Of a DNA stretch of 64,000 bases, positions 34,934 to 43,873 are shown in pieces. Made by a program: the position numbers and the translations under genes. The notes beneath the pieces are model-generated. The model was not told the DNA's origin and did no database searches. It saw only the letters and a list, made by a program, of their open reading frames with translations. Source of the stretch: Aureimonas sp. ME7 (GTDB taxonomy: Bacteria; Pseudomonadota; Alphaproteobacteria; Rhizobiales; Rhizobiaceae); contig NZ_CAJCKW010000001.1 in assembly GCF_903970965.1 (NCBI RefSeq), forward strand, positions 372,001-436,000, in the 5' to 3' direction. The stretch's first letter is position 1. The number at the start of each line of letters is the position of its first letter.

Positions 34934-36880
34934 ATGCCCCACCTCATGCATCTCGTTCGCTGGCTTTGTCTTGAGGGGGAAGACCCCGCTCTTCTTTGCG
35001 CCCAGCACCGGGAGCTGCGGCGGCAAGTGCCGCTTCTCTACGCTCTCCTGAGCGTCAACGCGCTGGCCCTTTCCTACACGCACTTCGCCTTCGCCCCCCG
35101 GTGGATGACCGTCCTGGTGCCCGGCGCGCTCGTCACCGTCAGCATCGTGCGCATGGCGGCATGGCTGCGCCCGGCCGCCGCCGACGTTCCGCCCGAGCGC
35201 ATCGTGCGCAAGCTCCGCATCACCACGGTTCTCGCCGTGGTGCTGGCGCTCCTCTACGTCATCTGGGCCCTGCGCATGAGCGCATACGGCCACTCGGACG
35301 AGCGGGCGCACGTCGCGATCTTCATCGCCATCACGGTAATCGGCTGCATCTTCTGCCTGATGCATCTGCCCCAGGCGGCGCTCAGCATCGCCACCATCGT
35401 CACGGTCGCCTATCTCAGCCACTATCTCCTGTCGGAAAGCGCCGTCTACGGGGCGATCGCCTTCAACATCTTTCTCGTCACCCTCGTGGTCGCGCGGGTT
35501 CTCCTCAACAGCTTCGCGGCCTTCTTCGATCTCGTGCGCTCGCGCGCCGAACTGGATCGCCTGCATCGGCAGATGACGATCCTGGCGCATACCGATGCCC
35601 TGACCGGTCTTCCCAACCGGCATGCCTTCTTCGCCGAATTGACGCGGATGGGACAGGAGCGGAGCGCGGGGGGCGGCGACCTCTCGCTCGGGATGATCGA
35701 TCTCGACCGCTTCAAGGCGGCCAACGACACGTTCGGCCACCTCGTCGGAGACCGCCTTCTGGAGGCGGTCGGGCAGCGTCTGCAGGCGATCAGCCCCGCG
35801 CCCGGCATGATCGCGCGTCTCGGAGGCGACGAGTTCGCCGTTCTCGTGCCGGTGCCTGCGTCGCGGGCCATGGCGATCGCCGAGGACCTGTGCGTCCGAT
35901 TGTCGGAGCCCTACCGGATCGGCGATCTCGTCATCACCATCGGCGCCTCCTGCGGGGTGGCGACTGCCGAGGACGGTGAGGGCACTCACTCGCTGCTCTA
36001 CGAGCGGGCGGACTACGCCCTTTACTACAGCAAGGAATCAAGGCGCGGCCTCGCGACGCTCTACTCGCCGCAGCTGGAAAGCAGCCGGCTATCCGAGCAG
36101 GCCATCGAGGCCGCGCTCCAGTCCTGCGACGTGGAGCGGGAAATGGCCATCCATCTCCAGCCGATCTTCGACGTCGCGAGCGGGCGCATCCTGTCGGTGG
36201 AGGCTTTGGCGCGCTGGACCCACCCCCTCCTCGGTCCGGTGCGCCCGGACGTGTTCATTCCGCTCGCCGAGCGCTGCGGCATCACCCATCACCTGACCAC
36301 CAGGCTTTTCGCCAAGGCGCTCGGCCACGCCGCCCGCCTCCCGGGCGATATCCGCATGTCGTTCAACCTGTCGGCGCACGATATCGTCTCGCACGAGACC
36401 ATCCTCGCCCTCGCCCATGCGATCGGCATGTCGGGCCTTGCCCCGTCGCGCATCGTCTTCGAGCTGACTGAAACGGCCGTGGTCCGCGATTTCGCGCTGG
36501 CCCGCGAATCGCTCCACCTTCTCCATACGCTCGGCGTGCGCATCGCGCTCGACGACTTCGGCACGGGCCAGTCGAATCTCGGGCATCTCAACGAACTGCC
36601 GATCGACGAGCTGAAGATCGACCGCAGCTTCGTGTCGGGACCCAAGGCGGACGGGCGCCGGCACCTGCTCGCGGCCGTGGTCGCGCTCGGCCAGTCGCTC
36701 CGGCTGCGGTGCATCGCCGAAGGGGTGGAGGAGGCGGACCAGCTGGCGCATCTCAAGGAGATCGGCTGCGACGCCTTCCAGGGTTACCACGGCGCCAAGC
36801 CGATGCCGATCGACGAACTTCTCCGGCTGATTTCCGGCCGGGAGACCGAAGGCGACGGACGGCGGGCGATGCGTTCGTGA
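34934..36880 (+). CDS. Membrane GGDEF-EAL c-di-GMP protein
   Basis: The product has 648 residues. The first 200 hold five or six hydrophobic helices without a recognised extracytoplasmic sensor. The GGDEF domain (about 215-375) keeps GGDEF near 297 but lacks the RxxD inhibitory site. The EAL domain (about 390-640) keeps EAL near 422, NLSAHDI, LTETAV, LDDFGTGQSN, KIDRSF and AEGVEE, so phosphodiesterase activity is expected and cyclase activity is possible. It converges on the polysaccharide-export gene with 15 nt between stops, an apt neighbour for a c-di-GMP enzyme. Confidence 0.9.
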   Translation: MPHLMHLVRWLCLEGEDPALLCAQHRELRRQVPLLYALLSVNALALSYTHFAFAPRWMTVLVPGALVTVSIVRMAAWLRPAAADVPPERIVRKLRITTVLAVVLALLYVIWALRMSAYGHSDERAHVAIFIAITVIGCIFCLMHLPQAALSIATIVTVAYLSHYLLSESAVYGAIAFNIFLVTLVVARVLLNSFAAFFDLVRSRAELDRLHRQMTILAHTDALTGLPNRHAFFAELTRMGQERSAGGGDLSLGMIDLDRFKAANDTFGHLVGDRLLEAVGQRLQAISPAPGMIARLGGDEFAVLVPVPASRAMAIAEDLCVRLSEPYRIGDLVITIGASCGVATAEDGEGTHSLLYERADYALYYSKESRRGLATLYSPQLESSRLSEQAIEAALQSCDVEREMAIHLQPIFDVASGRILSVEALARWTHPLLGPVRPDVFIPLAERCGITHHLTTRLFAKALGHAARLPGDIRMSFNLSAHDIVSHETILALAHAIGMSGLAPSRIVFELTETAVVRDFALARESLHLLHTLGVRIALDDFGTGQSNLGHLNELPIDELKIDRSFVSGPKADGRRHLLAAVVALGQSLRLRCIAEGVEEADQLAHLKEIGCDAFQGYHGAKPMPIDELLRLISGRETEGDGRRAMRS

Positions 36881-36895
36881 TCCGGTGACGGATGC

Positions 36896-38038
36896 CTATT
36901 GCGGCGGGGCGGGGACGCTCGGCTGCTGCGGAGCCTGGAACAGGTTAAGCGACTGGCGGATGTTGGCGCCCGCCGAGTTCGGCACGTAGAGAAGGTCGCC
37001 CTTCTGCACGGGAAAGCTCTGCATGGCGAACAAGGAAGCCGGCTGCTTCATGTCCACCCGGTAGATCACCGGTACCGAGCCGCCCGACGTGTCGGAGGGG
37101 GGCAGGATGCCGAGGCTGCGGGCGACGGACGAAGGCTCCGAGCGCAGGAGATAGACCCGGCTGGCGTTGGCCCGGTCGTTCAGGAGGCCGCCGGAGCGCG
37201 CGACCGCCTGGGCAAGCGTCAGCTCGCCCGGCTGGAAGTTGAACTCGCCGGGGCTCGCGAAGGCGCCGAACGAGGTGAAGCTCGTGGCGTCGCGGCCGAG
37301 AAAGATCTGGTCGCCGGGCTGGACGTAGATGTTCTCGCTCTGGTCGACAAGCAGGCGGTCCATCGGGGCGGAGGCACGATCGCCGCCCCGGATCACGGTG
37401 ACCTCGGTTTCGCCGGACGGCGAGGCCGGTCCGCCGGCCATGGCGATGGCGTCGAGAACGCGCTCGCCCTGCGTCGTCAGGTTGAAACGGCCGGCCTGCC
37501 TGACGCCGCCGTTCACGGTGAAGCCGCTGCCGCCCGTTTCCGAGACGAAGACCGTGGCTTCCGGCGAGATCGAGGAGCCCTTGAGACCGCCCGCGATACG
37601 GTTGCGCAGGGCCGAGGGCGTCGAACCCGCCGCACGCAGGCGCCCGGCATAGGGCAGGTCGACATATCCCGCCTCGTCGATCTTGAAGGAGCCGAGATCG
37701 AGCGAGGAGGACGAGGCGGTGGACAGAAGCCCGTCCTCGCCCGTGTCGAAGATGCGGACCGTCACCGTGTCGCCCGGGCGAAGCGTGCCGCCGTTGAATT
37801 TGGGCCCTGCGAGCCGCGCCAGACCGCCTTGCCCGCCGCGCGGGGCGCTCGGCATGTTGTAGGCGGTGAGATCGACGATCGGCGCCTGCCCGGTGGAGGC
37901 GATCCGCACCGAATTCTCCAGCGCGTTGGCGCTCGGTCCCGCGCCCGGCGAGGCGCAGCCGGCAAGCGATGCCGAAAGAAGAAGGAGCGCGGCTGCGGTG
38001 CGATGGGGACGGCGGTGCGGGAAGTGGGCGCGCAGCAT
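36896..38038 (-). CDS. Polysaccharide export outer-membrane lipoprotein (Wza/ExoF-like)
   Basis: The product has 380 residues. A lipoprotein signal ends in LSASLAGC, so the mature protein should be lipidated. It has a Poly_export domain (LRPGDTVTVRIFDTGEDG, near 90-110, then IDEAGYVDLPYAGRLRAAG) followed by two SLBB-type repeats (FTVNGGVRQAGRF and FTSFGAFASPGEF) and a short Gln/Pro-rich tail. Such proteins form the export channel for capsule or exopolysaccharide. The start was set at ATG 38038 with GAGAAGG upstream. No other export gene is adjacent, so it may serve a locus elsewhere. It lies downstream of the T6SS operon on the same strand, 151 bp away. Confidence 0.88.
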   Translation of the reverse strand: MLRAHFPHRRPHRTAAALLLLSASLAGCASPGAGPSANALENSVRIASTGQAPIVDLTAYNMPSAPRGGQGGLARLAGPKFNGGTLRPGDTVTVRIFDTGEDGLLSTASSSSLDLGSFKIDEAGYVDLPYAGRLRAAGSTPSALRNRIAGGLKGSSISPEATVFVSETGGSGFTVNGGVRQAGRFNLTTQGERVLDAIAMAGGPASPSGETEVTVIRGGDRASAPMDRLLVDQSENIYVQPGDQIFLGRDATSFTSFGAFASPGEFNFQPGELTLAQAVARSGGLLNDRANASRVYLLRSEPSSVARSLGILPPSDTSGGSVPVIYRVDMKQPASLFAMQSFPVQKGDLLYVPNSAGANIRQSLNLFQAPQQPSVPAPPQ

Positions 38039-38124
38039 CGAAAGCCTTCTCGGAACATGGCCGGAGCCGATGGCAGACCCCGCGTCGATTCGGCTCGGTG
38101 TCCGACCTTCTATGCGGCAGACAG

Positions 38125-38155
38125 AGGGTGTCCACCAGCGATCATAGGGCACCCT
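38125..38155. promoter_or_regulatory. Inverted repeat between the T6SS operon and the export gene
   Basis: AGGGTGTCC (38125-38133) and GGGCACCCT (38147-38155) form 9-nt arms with one mismatch around a 13-nt centre. It lies 34 nt after the kinase stop and 86 nt before the export start. Without a T-run it may be an operator or a weak terminator of the long T6SS transcript; the sequence does not decide. Confidence 0.35.
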
Positions 38156-38189
38156 GCCGATCTGTGGCTGGGCCCACATATCTTTTCCC

Positions 38190-39074
38190 TCAGGTTGTGT
38201 CATCGGTGCCGCAATCGCCCAGAAAACCATCGATTTCACATGCGCTCCGCAATCCGTTGGCCGGTTCGGGCGAGGTCAGCGCCGCAACGAGCGCGCTGAG
38301 GGCAAAGGAGGGTGTGGAACAGGCGACGCCAAGAAGCCGACCCAGCGACCAGAGATCGTCGGCGGGGCCGGCGAGGGCATCCGGCTCTTGCCTTCCGGGA
38401 CCGGCGAACCGAGGCGTTTGCGCCCGTTCTACGTCCTCGCGGCGCCAAGGCGCGCCGATCGGGCGCGCGAGACCGAAGTCGAACAGCACCGCGGCTTCGG
38501 GCTTGCCGCCGGGCAGGAAGACGTTGCCGGGCTTGACGTCGCCATGGACGATCCCGGCCGTGTGAACGGCCGCGAGCGCTTCGCCGAGGCGCCGTGCGAG
38601 CGCGAGGGCTGCCTCGGCGTCGAGTGGTCCTTGGTCGAGGATCGCCTGAAGCGTCGGGGCTTCCACGTGGTCGGTGAGAAGCGCCGGCCGTCCGTCGGGA
38701 AGGCGCAGGAGCGCGCGAAAGGCGAGGCAGGCGGGATGAGCGACGCGCCCCTGATGGGCGGCTTCGTCGAGGATCAGCCGGCGAAGCAGGGGATCGCTCG
38801 CCCGATCACCGCAAGGGGTCTTCAGGGCGTGGAGCGTGCCGGCGTCGCGCTGGCGCAGGAGATGGACCTCGAAAAGGGGGCCTTCGTGAAGCAGGCACTC
38901 GCGGGCGTAGCCTCCCGCGACGATCTCGGCCCCGGCTGCCGGTTCGGCGCCCCGGTCCAGGGCGTCGCGCACGGCATCGAGGGCGATGCGCCGATCGCTC
39001 GGCTCGGGGATCGCTCCCAGTGCCCCGCGCAGGTCGGCAAGGCGCGCCGCGACCTCGGCGAAGCCGGAGATCAC
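38190..39074 (-). CDS. Ser/Thr protein kinase of the T6SS cluster (PpkA-like, short form)
   Basis: The product has 294 residues and is essentially a bare kinase domain. K85 (LHALKTP) and E104 form the ion pair, HGDVKPGN at 177-184 is the catalytic loop with Gly replacing the Arg of HRD, and DFG is at 199-201. The Gly-rich loop (VAGGYAREC) is degenerate. PpkA kinases of other T6SS clusters phosphorylate the FHA protein or TssL to activate secretion, but those have a membrane anchor and periplasmic sensor; none is present here, so activation must differ. The start is GTG 39074, overlapping the TagF-PppA stop as GTGA. It is the last gene of the tss operon. Confidence 0.85.
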   Translation of the reverse strand: MISGFAEVAARLADLRGALGAIPEPSDRRIALDAVRDALDRGAEPAAGAEIVAGGYARECLLHEGPLFEVHLLRQRDAGTLHALKTPCGDRASDPLLRRLILDEAAHQGRVAHPACLAFRALLRLPDGRPALLTDHVEAPTLQAILDQGPLDAEAALALARRLGEALAAVHTAGIVHGDVKPGNVFLPGGKPEAAVLFDFGLARPIGAPWRREDVERAQTPRFAGPGRQEPDALAGPADDLWSLGRLLGVACSTPSFALSALVAALTSPEPANGLRSACEIDGFLGDCGTDDTT

Positions 39075-40405
39075 GGAACGGCCGCCACGATCACCGAAAC
39101 GTTGTCGCGCACCCCTGCGACCAAGGCGTCGTCGACGAGGGCGCGCGCGGCGTCGTCGGGCGAACTGCCGAGAAGACGGGCGGCGATATCGCGCTCGCTC
39201 AAGCTGCGCGTCAGGGACGCGGTGGCGAGAAGGAACACGTCGCCCGTCTCGAAGGGGCCGCCCGCGACGTCGCAGGCGAACTGCGCCGCCCCGCCGAGCG
39301 AGCGCGTCAGCCGCCGGTCGAGTCCGATGCCGAGATGGTCGCGTGTCAGGCAGCGCATCATCCCCGCGCGCAGGAGATAGCAGCGCAGGTCCCCGGCCCA
39401 GACCACCGAGAACCCGTCAGGGGCCAGAAGGAGGGCCAGAACGCCGATGCCGCCTGCCGGCAGCGTGCTCGCTCCCTCGCGGCGCAGCAGCGTGTTGGCG
39501 TTGCCGAGCTCGCCCTTGGCTTCGGCCGTCAGGTCGGCGATGCGCGGGAAGGGGGCGATGCGCGCGAGCCGCTCGATCGCGAGGCGGGCGGGGGCGGGCG
39601 AGCCGGTGAGCGAGCCCTGGCCGCCCGCGATGGCGAGGAGGTGGCCGGGCTCGGAAACCAGCACGGCGTCGGCGTTCACCCGGAGCCGCGTGCCGGGATG
39701 GCTGCGGGAGGCGGCGAGAAATTGCGGGTGCCGGCTCGTAGGCCTTGGAACGGGTGACAGGACGGCGGCCGGTTCCCGCTCGCCGTTTCGCTCGCGCGCG
39801 GGCGTCGGGGCGTCGATGAAGTGGCCGAACTCTTCGGGCGCCGGAAAACCGTTCGCCGCGAAACGTCGGGGCGAAACGCCCTGCCCGTCGGTCCACCAGA
39901 ACGAGCGCTCCCCTTCGCGCGGATGGGCGGGCTCGGCACCGTCCGCCGCGACGGAAGCCGGATCGGGACGCAGAGCCTGGGCCGCACGTTCGAGACCGTC
40001 CAGCGGCAGGGCGGCGCCGCGTGCGCCGAGCGCCAGCGCCTCGGCAGCCTCGAACCAGCGGCGCTGGCGGGCCAGAAAGCGCACGGGACCCCGATGATCG
40101 GCCACCCGCATGCCGAGAAACAGGGGAAATGGACGCCCGACCCGGTCCTGGCTCGGCACCATGACGCCGATCGCCGGCTCGCCGCCGGCCAGATCCGCCC
40201 CCAGCGCGAAGCGCCAGGGCGGCATGGCGAGAAACGAGCGCTTCCACGCCTCGCCCCGCTCGCGCCGCACCTGCGCCAGCGCGCGCTGCGCCCATCGATC
40301 GAGCCCGTCGCGCAGTGCGCGGTCGAAACGGCTGGCGACGAAGTCGCCCTGGCTCGGCACCTTGCCGAAGAAGCCGGTGCCGCCTTCGCCCATGCGCCCG
40401 GCCAC
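39071..40405 (-). CDS. tagF: TagF-PppA fusion with degenerate PP2C domain
   Basis: The product has 444 residues. The N-terminal TagF domain (about 8-200) carries the family hallmark GFFGKVPSQGDFVASRF. The C-terminal PP2C phosphatase domain (about 235-444) resembles PppA. Metal-binding Asp residues D246 (VNADA), D339 (AGDLRCYLL) and D434 (GVRDN) are kept. However, the usual ADG motif reads AGG at 260-262 and the usual SDG motif reads TAS at 395-397, so phosphatase activity is doubtful. TagF represses T6SS assembly post-translationally and PppA reverses kinase action; the fusion also occurs in Agrobacterium. The start is GTG 40405, 3 nt after tssM; an ATG at 40393 is possible. Confidence 0.88.
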   Translation of the reverse strand: MAGRMGEGGTGFFGKVPSQGDFVASRFDRALRDGLDRWAQRALAQVRRERGEAWKRSFLAMPPWRFALGADLAGGEPAIGVMVPSQDRVGRPFPLFLGMRVADHRGPVRFLARQRRWFEAAEALALGARGAALPLDGLERAAQALRPDPASVAADGAEPAHPREGERSFWWTDGQGVSPRRFAANGFPAPEEFGHFIDAPTPARERNGEREPAAVLSPVPRPTSRHPQFLAASRSHPGTRLRVNADAVLVSEPGHLLAIAGGQGSLTGSPAPARLAIERLARIAPFPRIADLTAEAKGELGNANTLLRREGASTLPAGGIGVLALLLAPDGFSVVWAGDLRCYLLRAGMMRCLTRDHLGIGLDRRLTRSLGGAAQFACDVAGGPFETGDVFLLATASLTRSLSERDIAARLLGSSPDDAARALVDDALVAGVRDNVSVIVAAVP

Positions 40406-40408
40406 GCC

Positions 40409-43400
40409 CTAGAACCCCGCCGGGCAGCGGAAGCCGGACAAGGCATCGGTCGCGAACGGGTTGAGGATCGAGCCGACCTGCACGTCGAACTCGGCCGACT
40501 TGCCGCTGACGGTGAACCGGGCACGGAACCGGTCGTCCGAAAGCGTTTCGCGATCGGCCGCATCGAACAGGCGCATGGCCGACCAAGGGCCGGTGCGCGT
40601 CAGGGCGTTCTGCCAGCCCCCCGGCTGCATCACGACGCGCGACTGCGCCGCCCCTTCCGCTTCCGGCCAGGTCAGGCTGCGCGACTGGATCGGCCCGTGG
40701 AAATAGGCGACCCGGCCCGCCCCGATCTCAAGGATCACCGCGGAGGCGTCCTGGCTGAGGGACACCGGCGTGACGTTGATGCTGACGCTCGGCCGCGCGC
40801 CGTTGGTGAAGAAGGCTTCGCGGATGCCGCGCGCGGCGGCGAACTGCCCGAGCGCCTCGCTTTCGCGCCCCTCCGCCCCGAACGTGCCGCGCCAGCGCCA
40901 GGGCGTGGCGGAGGTGTCGACGAAGGGGGCGAGGCGGTCGCGGAAGAAGGTCTCGAAGACGCCCTCCGGGCCGAAGACGCGGGCGAAGTCGTCGAGCGCC
41001 ACCTCGCTGGAAGCGGAGCGCTCGAACGGATAGCGCCCGGCGATCGCTTCTTCGCAAAGACGCGCTCCGCCCGCTTGCCATTCGCTCTGCAACTGGGCGC
41101 GCGCGGTGGTGACCGCCAGCGAGTCGACATTGGCCGCCAGCCCGCCGACCCAGGCGTCGAGCGGGGCGGGCAGGCGGCGCGCTTCGGCCACCAGCGCCTG
41201 GTTGGCCTCGTTGAGCTGGCCCTTGGTGTCGAAGATCGCGGCGACCTCGGCCGATGAGGAGGCGGCGCGCGACAACTGCTCGTAGAGCGTTGCGATCAGC
41301 GGCTGGATCGCGGAAACGACGGTCGGCGGCTCGCTGCCCTCCGCCGGTGCCGGGGCGCCGGGGACGGGCTCATCGAGCGCCTGGCGCAGCGGGGCGAACG
41401 GATCGGGCGCCGAGCCCGGATCCACGCCGAAGCCCGACAGGTCGGCACCGTCCGGCGGGGCGAGCCGTGCGGCCTCGGCCAGCGAACGGGCAAGGCTGGC
41501 AAGCGGCGGGGGCTGGCTGGCCAGGATGCGCGCGACCTCGGTCATCCCCGGCAGGTCGGCGCCCGCGCGGACATGGAGGTCGGCCGACAGGGCCCGCCAC
41601 TTCGCTTCGAACTCGGCATGGTAGAGCGCCAGGATCTCGCGCGCGGCCGCCGCCGGGTTGGTGCCCGCCGGATTGGCGCGCCCGCGCACCCATTCCTCGT
41701 CCACGGCCTCGGCGGCCGCGCCGGCGACGCCCGGCAGGACGATCTGCCCGTAGCCGCCGCGCGTGAAAAGGCCCTCCACCCCCTCGCGCAGCGAAGCGCC
41801 TGACGTGCGCTCGAAGGCGGCTTCCCCGTTGGAGCCGACGGCCGAGGCCGGTGTCCAGGGGGCGAGGTTCGCCGCCTCCGCACGCCCCTTGAGGATGTCG
41901 TAGCCGCGTTCGGCGATCGACTGGTCGACGATCCTGGCGCGCGCACGATCCACCAGGGCGCGATCGATGGCGATGGCGGCGATGGGGCGGGCGATGAGGG
42001 CATCGAGATGGGCGCCGAGCCGCTCGCGCGATTCGCGCATGCCTTCGCCCGGATGCGCCTTGGCGAAGATCCGCCGGCCTTCCGTCGAAACCACGGCGGG
42101 ATCGAGCGCGCCGAGGCCCCCCAGCATGGCATAAAGTTTCAGCGCGTCGAAGGTTTCGCGTTGGCTGGCGTCCTCGCGCCCGAGCTCGTTCTGGAGATGA
42201 ACGAGGAGGCGCGGCAGGAGGAGCGCGTTCAGCGCCCGCCCGTAGGCGAGGCGATGGGAGCCTTGCGTCTTGTCCCGCTGGTCGAGACCGAAGCCGAAGC
42301 CGAGCGGGGAAGCGTCGGCGAAGCGCGCGTTGGCCCCGGCCAGCGCGTCCAGCGCCGGCAGGACGGACAGGAAGTCGGCATCCGACACGTTGCGCGTCGG
42401 GATGCCGGCGCTCAAGGTCTTGAAGCGTTCCGTCTCGGCGGCGGCGTAGGCGATGGCGGATCGGTTGTGCAGATAGGCCGCGATCCAGCCCGTCAGAACG
42501 AAGGCGACGAGAACGCCCGCAAGCCCCAGCGCCACCCGCCGCACGAGAAGGGCGCGGCGCGACAGGCGCTTGTCGCGGGTGACGAGCGCGGCCTCGGCGA
42601 AGATGACCTCGTGGAAGAGGCGCGACAGGAAGTAGGAGCGGCGCATCGAGCGGGGGCTGCGCGCCGCGCTCGTTGCCGCTTCCGGCGCCTCGTCCTGCGT
42701 GCCCGAAGCGAGATAGATGCCGCGAACCAAGGGAGCCGCGACGAGGCGCGAATGCGAGGTGAGTTCGGTGAGAACCTCGTGCACCGGCTCGCGCAGCCGC
42801 GAGACCTCGGCGGGAAGCTGGAAGATGCGCCCGCGCTGGTCGATGTCGGGCTCCTGCTGGAGGCGTTCGAGAAGCAAGGCGTCGATGCGCTCGCGCAGGA
42901 GATCGAACTCGGCGAGGAACCGGTCGGGCAGCTCGCGCGGCTCCTGGCTCAAGGCCAGCTCGAAGGTCGTGCCCCAGACCTGGTCCCGCTCGGTGCGCGC
43001 CAGACCATCGAAGAAGGGCACGAAGCCTTCCAGAAGGTCGGCCTTGGTCAGCACCAGATAGACCGGCACGCGTGCCTTCAGAATGTCGTCCATTTCCGAC
43101 AGGCGCTGGCGGATGGCGCGCACCTCCTCCAGCCGCAGCGCCGGGTCGCGGTGCAGAAGGTCGGGGATCGACAGGGTGACGAGGACGCCGTTCACCGGCT
43201 GCGAGCGGCGATGGCGGCGCAGGAGCTGGAGAAAGCCGGTCCAGCCCGCCTTGTCGACGCCGGAAAAGTCTCCTTGCGTCGTGTAGCGCCCCGCCGTGTC
43301 GATGACGATGGCTTCTTCCGCGAACCACCAATCGCAGTGGCGCGTGCCGCCGACGCCGCCGATCGGCTCGCCCCCGGTTCCCGTTCCCAGCGGGAACTTG

Positions 43401-43873
43401 AGGCCGGAATGGATCAGCCCCGTGGTCTTGCCCGAGCCCGGCGCGCCCATCATCACGTACCAGGGCAACTCGTAGATATAGCCGAAGCGCCGGCCCGCGA
43501 CCTTGCGCAGGGTCGCCATGGCCTCGCGCAGGCGGGTGCGCAGGGCGTCCACCTCGGCGCGCTGGTCGGCGCCCGGATCGCCGGCCCCGTCCTCGGCGAT
43601 CGCGTCGATCATCGCCTTGTCGGCGCGCTTGCCCCTGATATAGGCGACTGCGATGTAGACGACCCAGGCCGCGAACACGGCGCCGATGAGGTAGAGGCGG
43701 TGGAGCGCGGGCTCCAGCGGGCGGAAGGTGCCCGAGCCCATCATCGGCCCGTAGAACCAGACCACCACCGCGATCGCGACGACCCAGATCAGCGACAGGA
43801 AGCGCCGTCCGACGATTCCGGCATAGGAATCGACATAGGCGCGGATCGTGTAGAAAAGATTCAACGGGTTCAT
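40409..43873 (-). CDS. tssM: T6SS membrane-complex protein TssM (IcmF)
   Basis: The product has 1154 residues. Helices near 27-45 and 61-79 precede a cytoplasmic NTPase domain with an intact Walker A (GAPGSGKTT, 143-151). A third helix near 445-465 leads to a large periplasmic region ending in the IcmF C-terminal beta-domain. TssM bridges inner membrane and periplasm, with TssL anchoring it. In most systems it binds the TssJ lipoprotein, but no tssJ is present in this island. The gene overlaps tssL by 4 nt. Confidence 0.95.
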   Translation of the reverse strand: MNPLNLFYTIRAYVDSYAGIVGRRFLSLIWVVAIAVVVWFYGPMMGSGTFRPLEPALHRLYLIGAVFAAWVVYIAVAYIRGKRADKAMIDAIAEDGAGDPGADQRAEVDALRTRLREAMATLRKVAGRRFGYIYELPWYVMMGAPGSGKTTGLIHSGLKFPLGTGTGGEPIGGVGGTRHCDWWFAEEAIVIDTAGRYTTQGDFSGVDKAGWTGFLQLLRRHRRSQPVNGVLVTLSIPDLLHRDPALRLEEVRAIRQRLSEMDDILKARVPVYLVLTKADLLEGFVPFFDGLARTERDQVWGTTFELALSQEPRELPDRFLAEFDLLRERIDALLLERLQQEPDIDQRGRIFQLPAEVSRLREPVHEVLTELTSHSRLVAAPLVRGIYLASGTQDEAPEAATSAARSPRSMRRSYFLSRLFHEVIFAEAALVTRDKRLSRRALLVRRVALGLAGVLVAFVLTGWIAAYLHNRSAIAYAAAETERFKTLSAGIPTRNVSDADFLSVLPALDALAGANARFADASPLGFGFGLDQRDKTQGSHRLAYGRALNALLLPRLLVHLQNELGREDASQRETFDALKLYAMLGGLGALDPAVVSTEGRRIFAKAHPGEGMRESRERLGAHLDALIARPIAAIAIDRALVDRARARIVDQSIAERGYDILKGRAEAANLAPWTPASAVGSNGEAAFERTSGASLREGVEGLFTRGGYGQIVLPGVAGAAAEAVDEEWVRGRANPAGTNPAAAAREILALYHAEFEAKWRALSADLHVRAGADLPGMTEVARILASQPPPLASLARSLAEAARLAPPDGADLSGFGVDPGSAPDPFAPLRQALDEPVPGAPAPAEGSEPPTVVSAIQPLIATLYEQLSRAASSSAEVAAIFDTKGQLNEANQALVAEARRLPAPLDAWVGGLAANVDSLAVTTARAQLQSEWQAGGARLCEEAIAGRYPFERSASSEVALDDFARVFGPEGVFETFFRDRLAPFVDTSATPWRWRGTFGAEGRESEALGQFAAARGIREAFFTNGARPSVSINVTPVSLSQDASAVILEIGAGRVAYFHGPIQSRSLTWPEAEGAAQSRVVMQPGGWQNALTRTGPWSAMRLFDAADRETLSDDRFRARFTVSGKSAEFDVQVGSILNPFATDALSGFRCPAGF

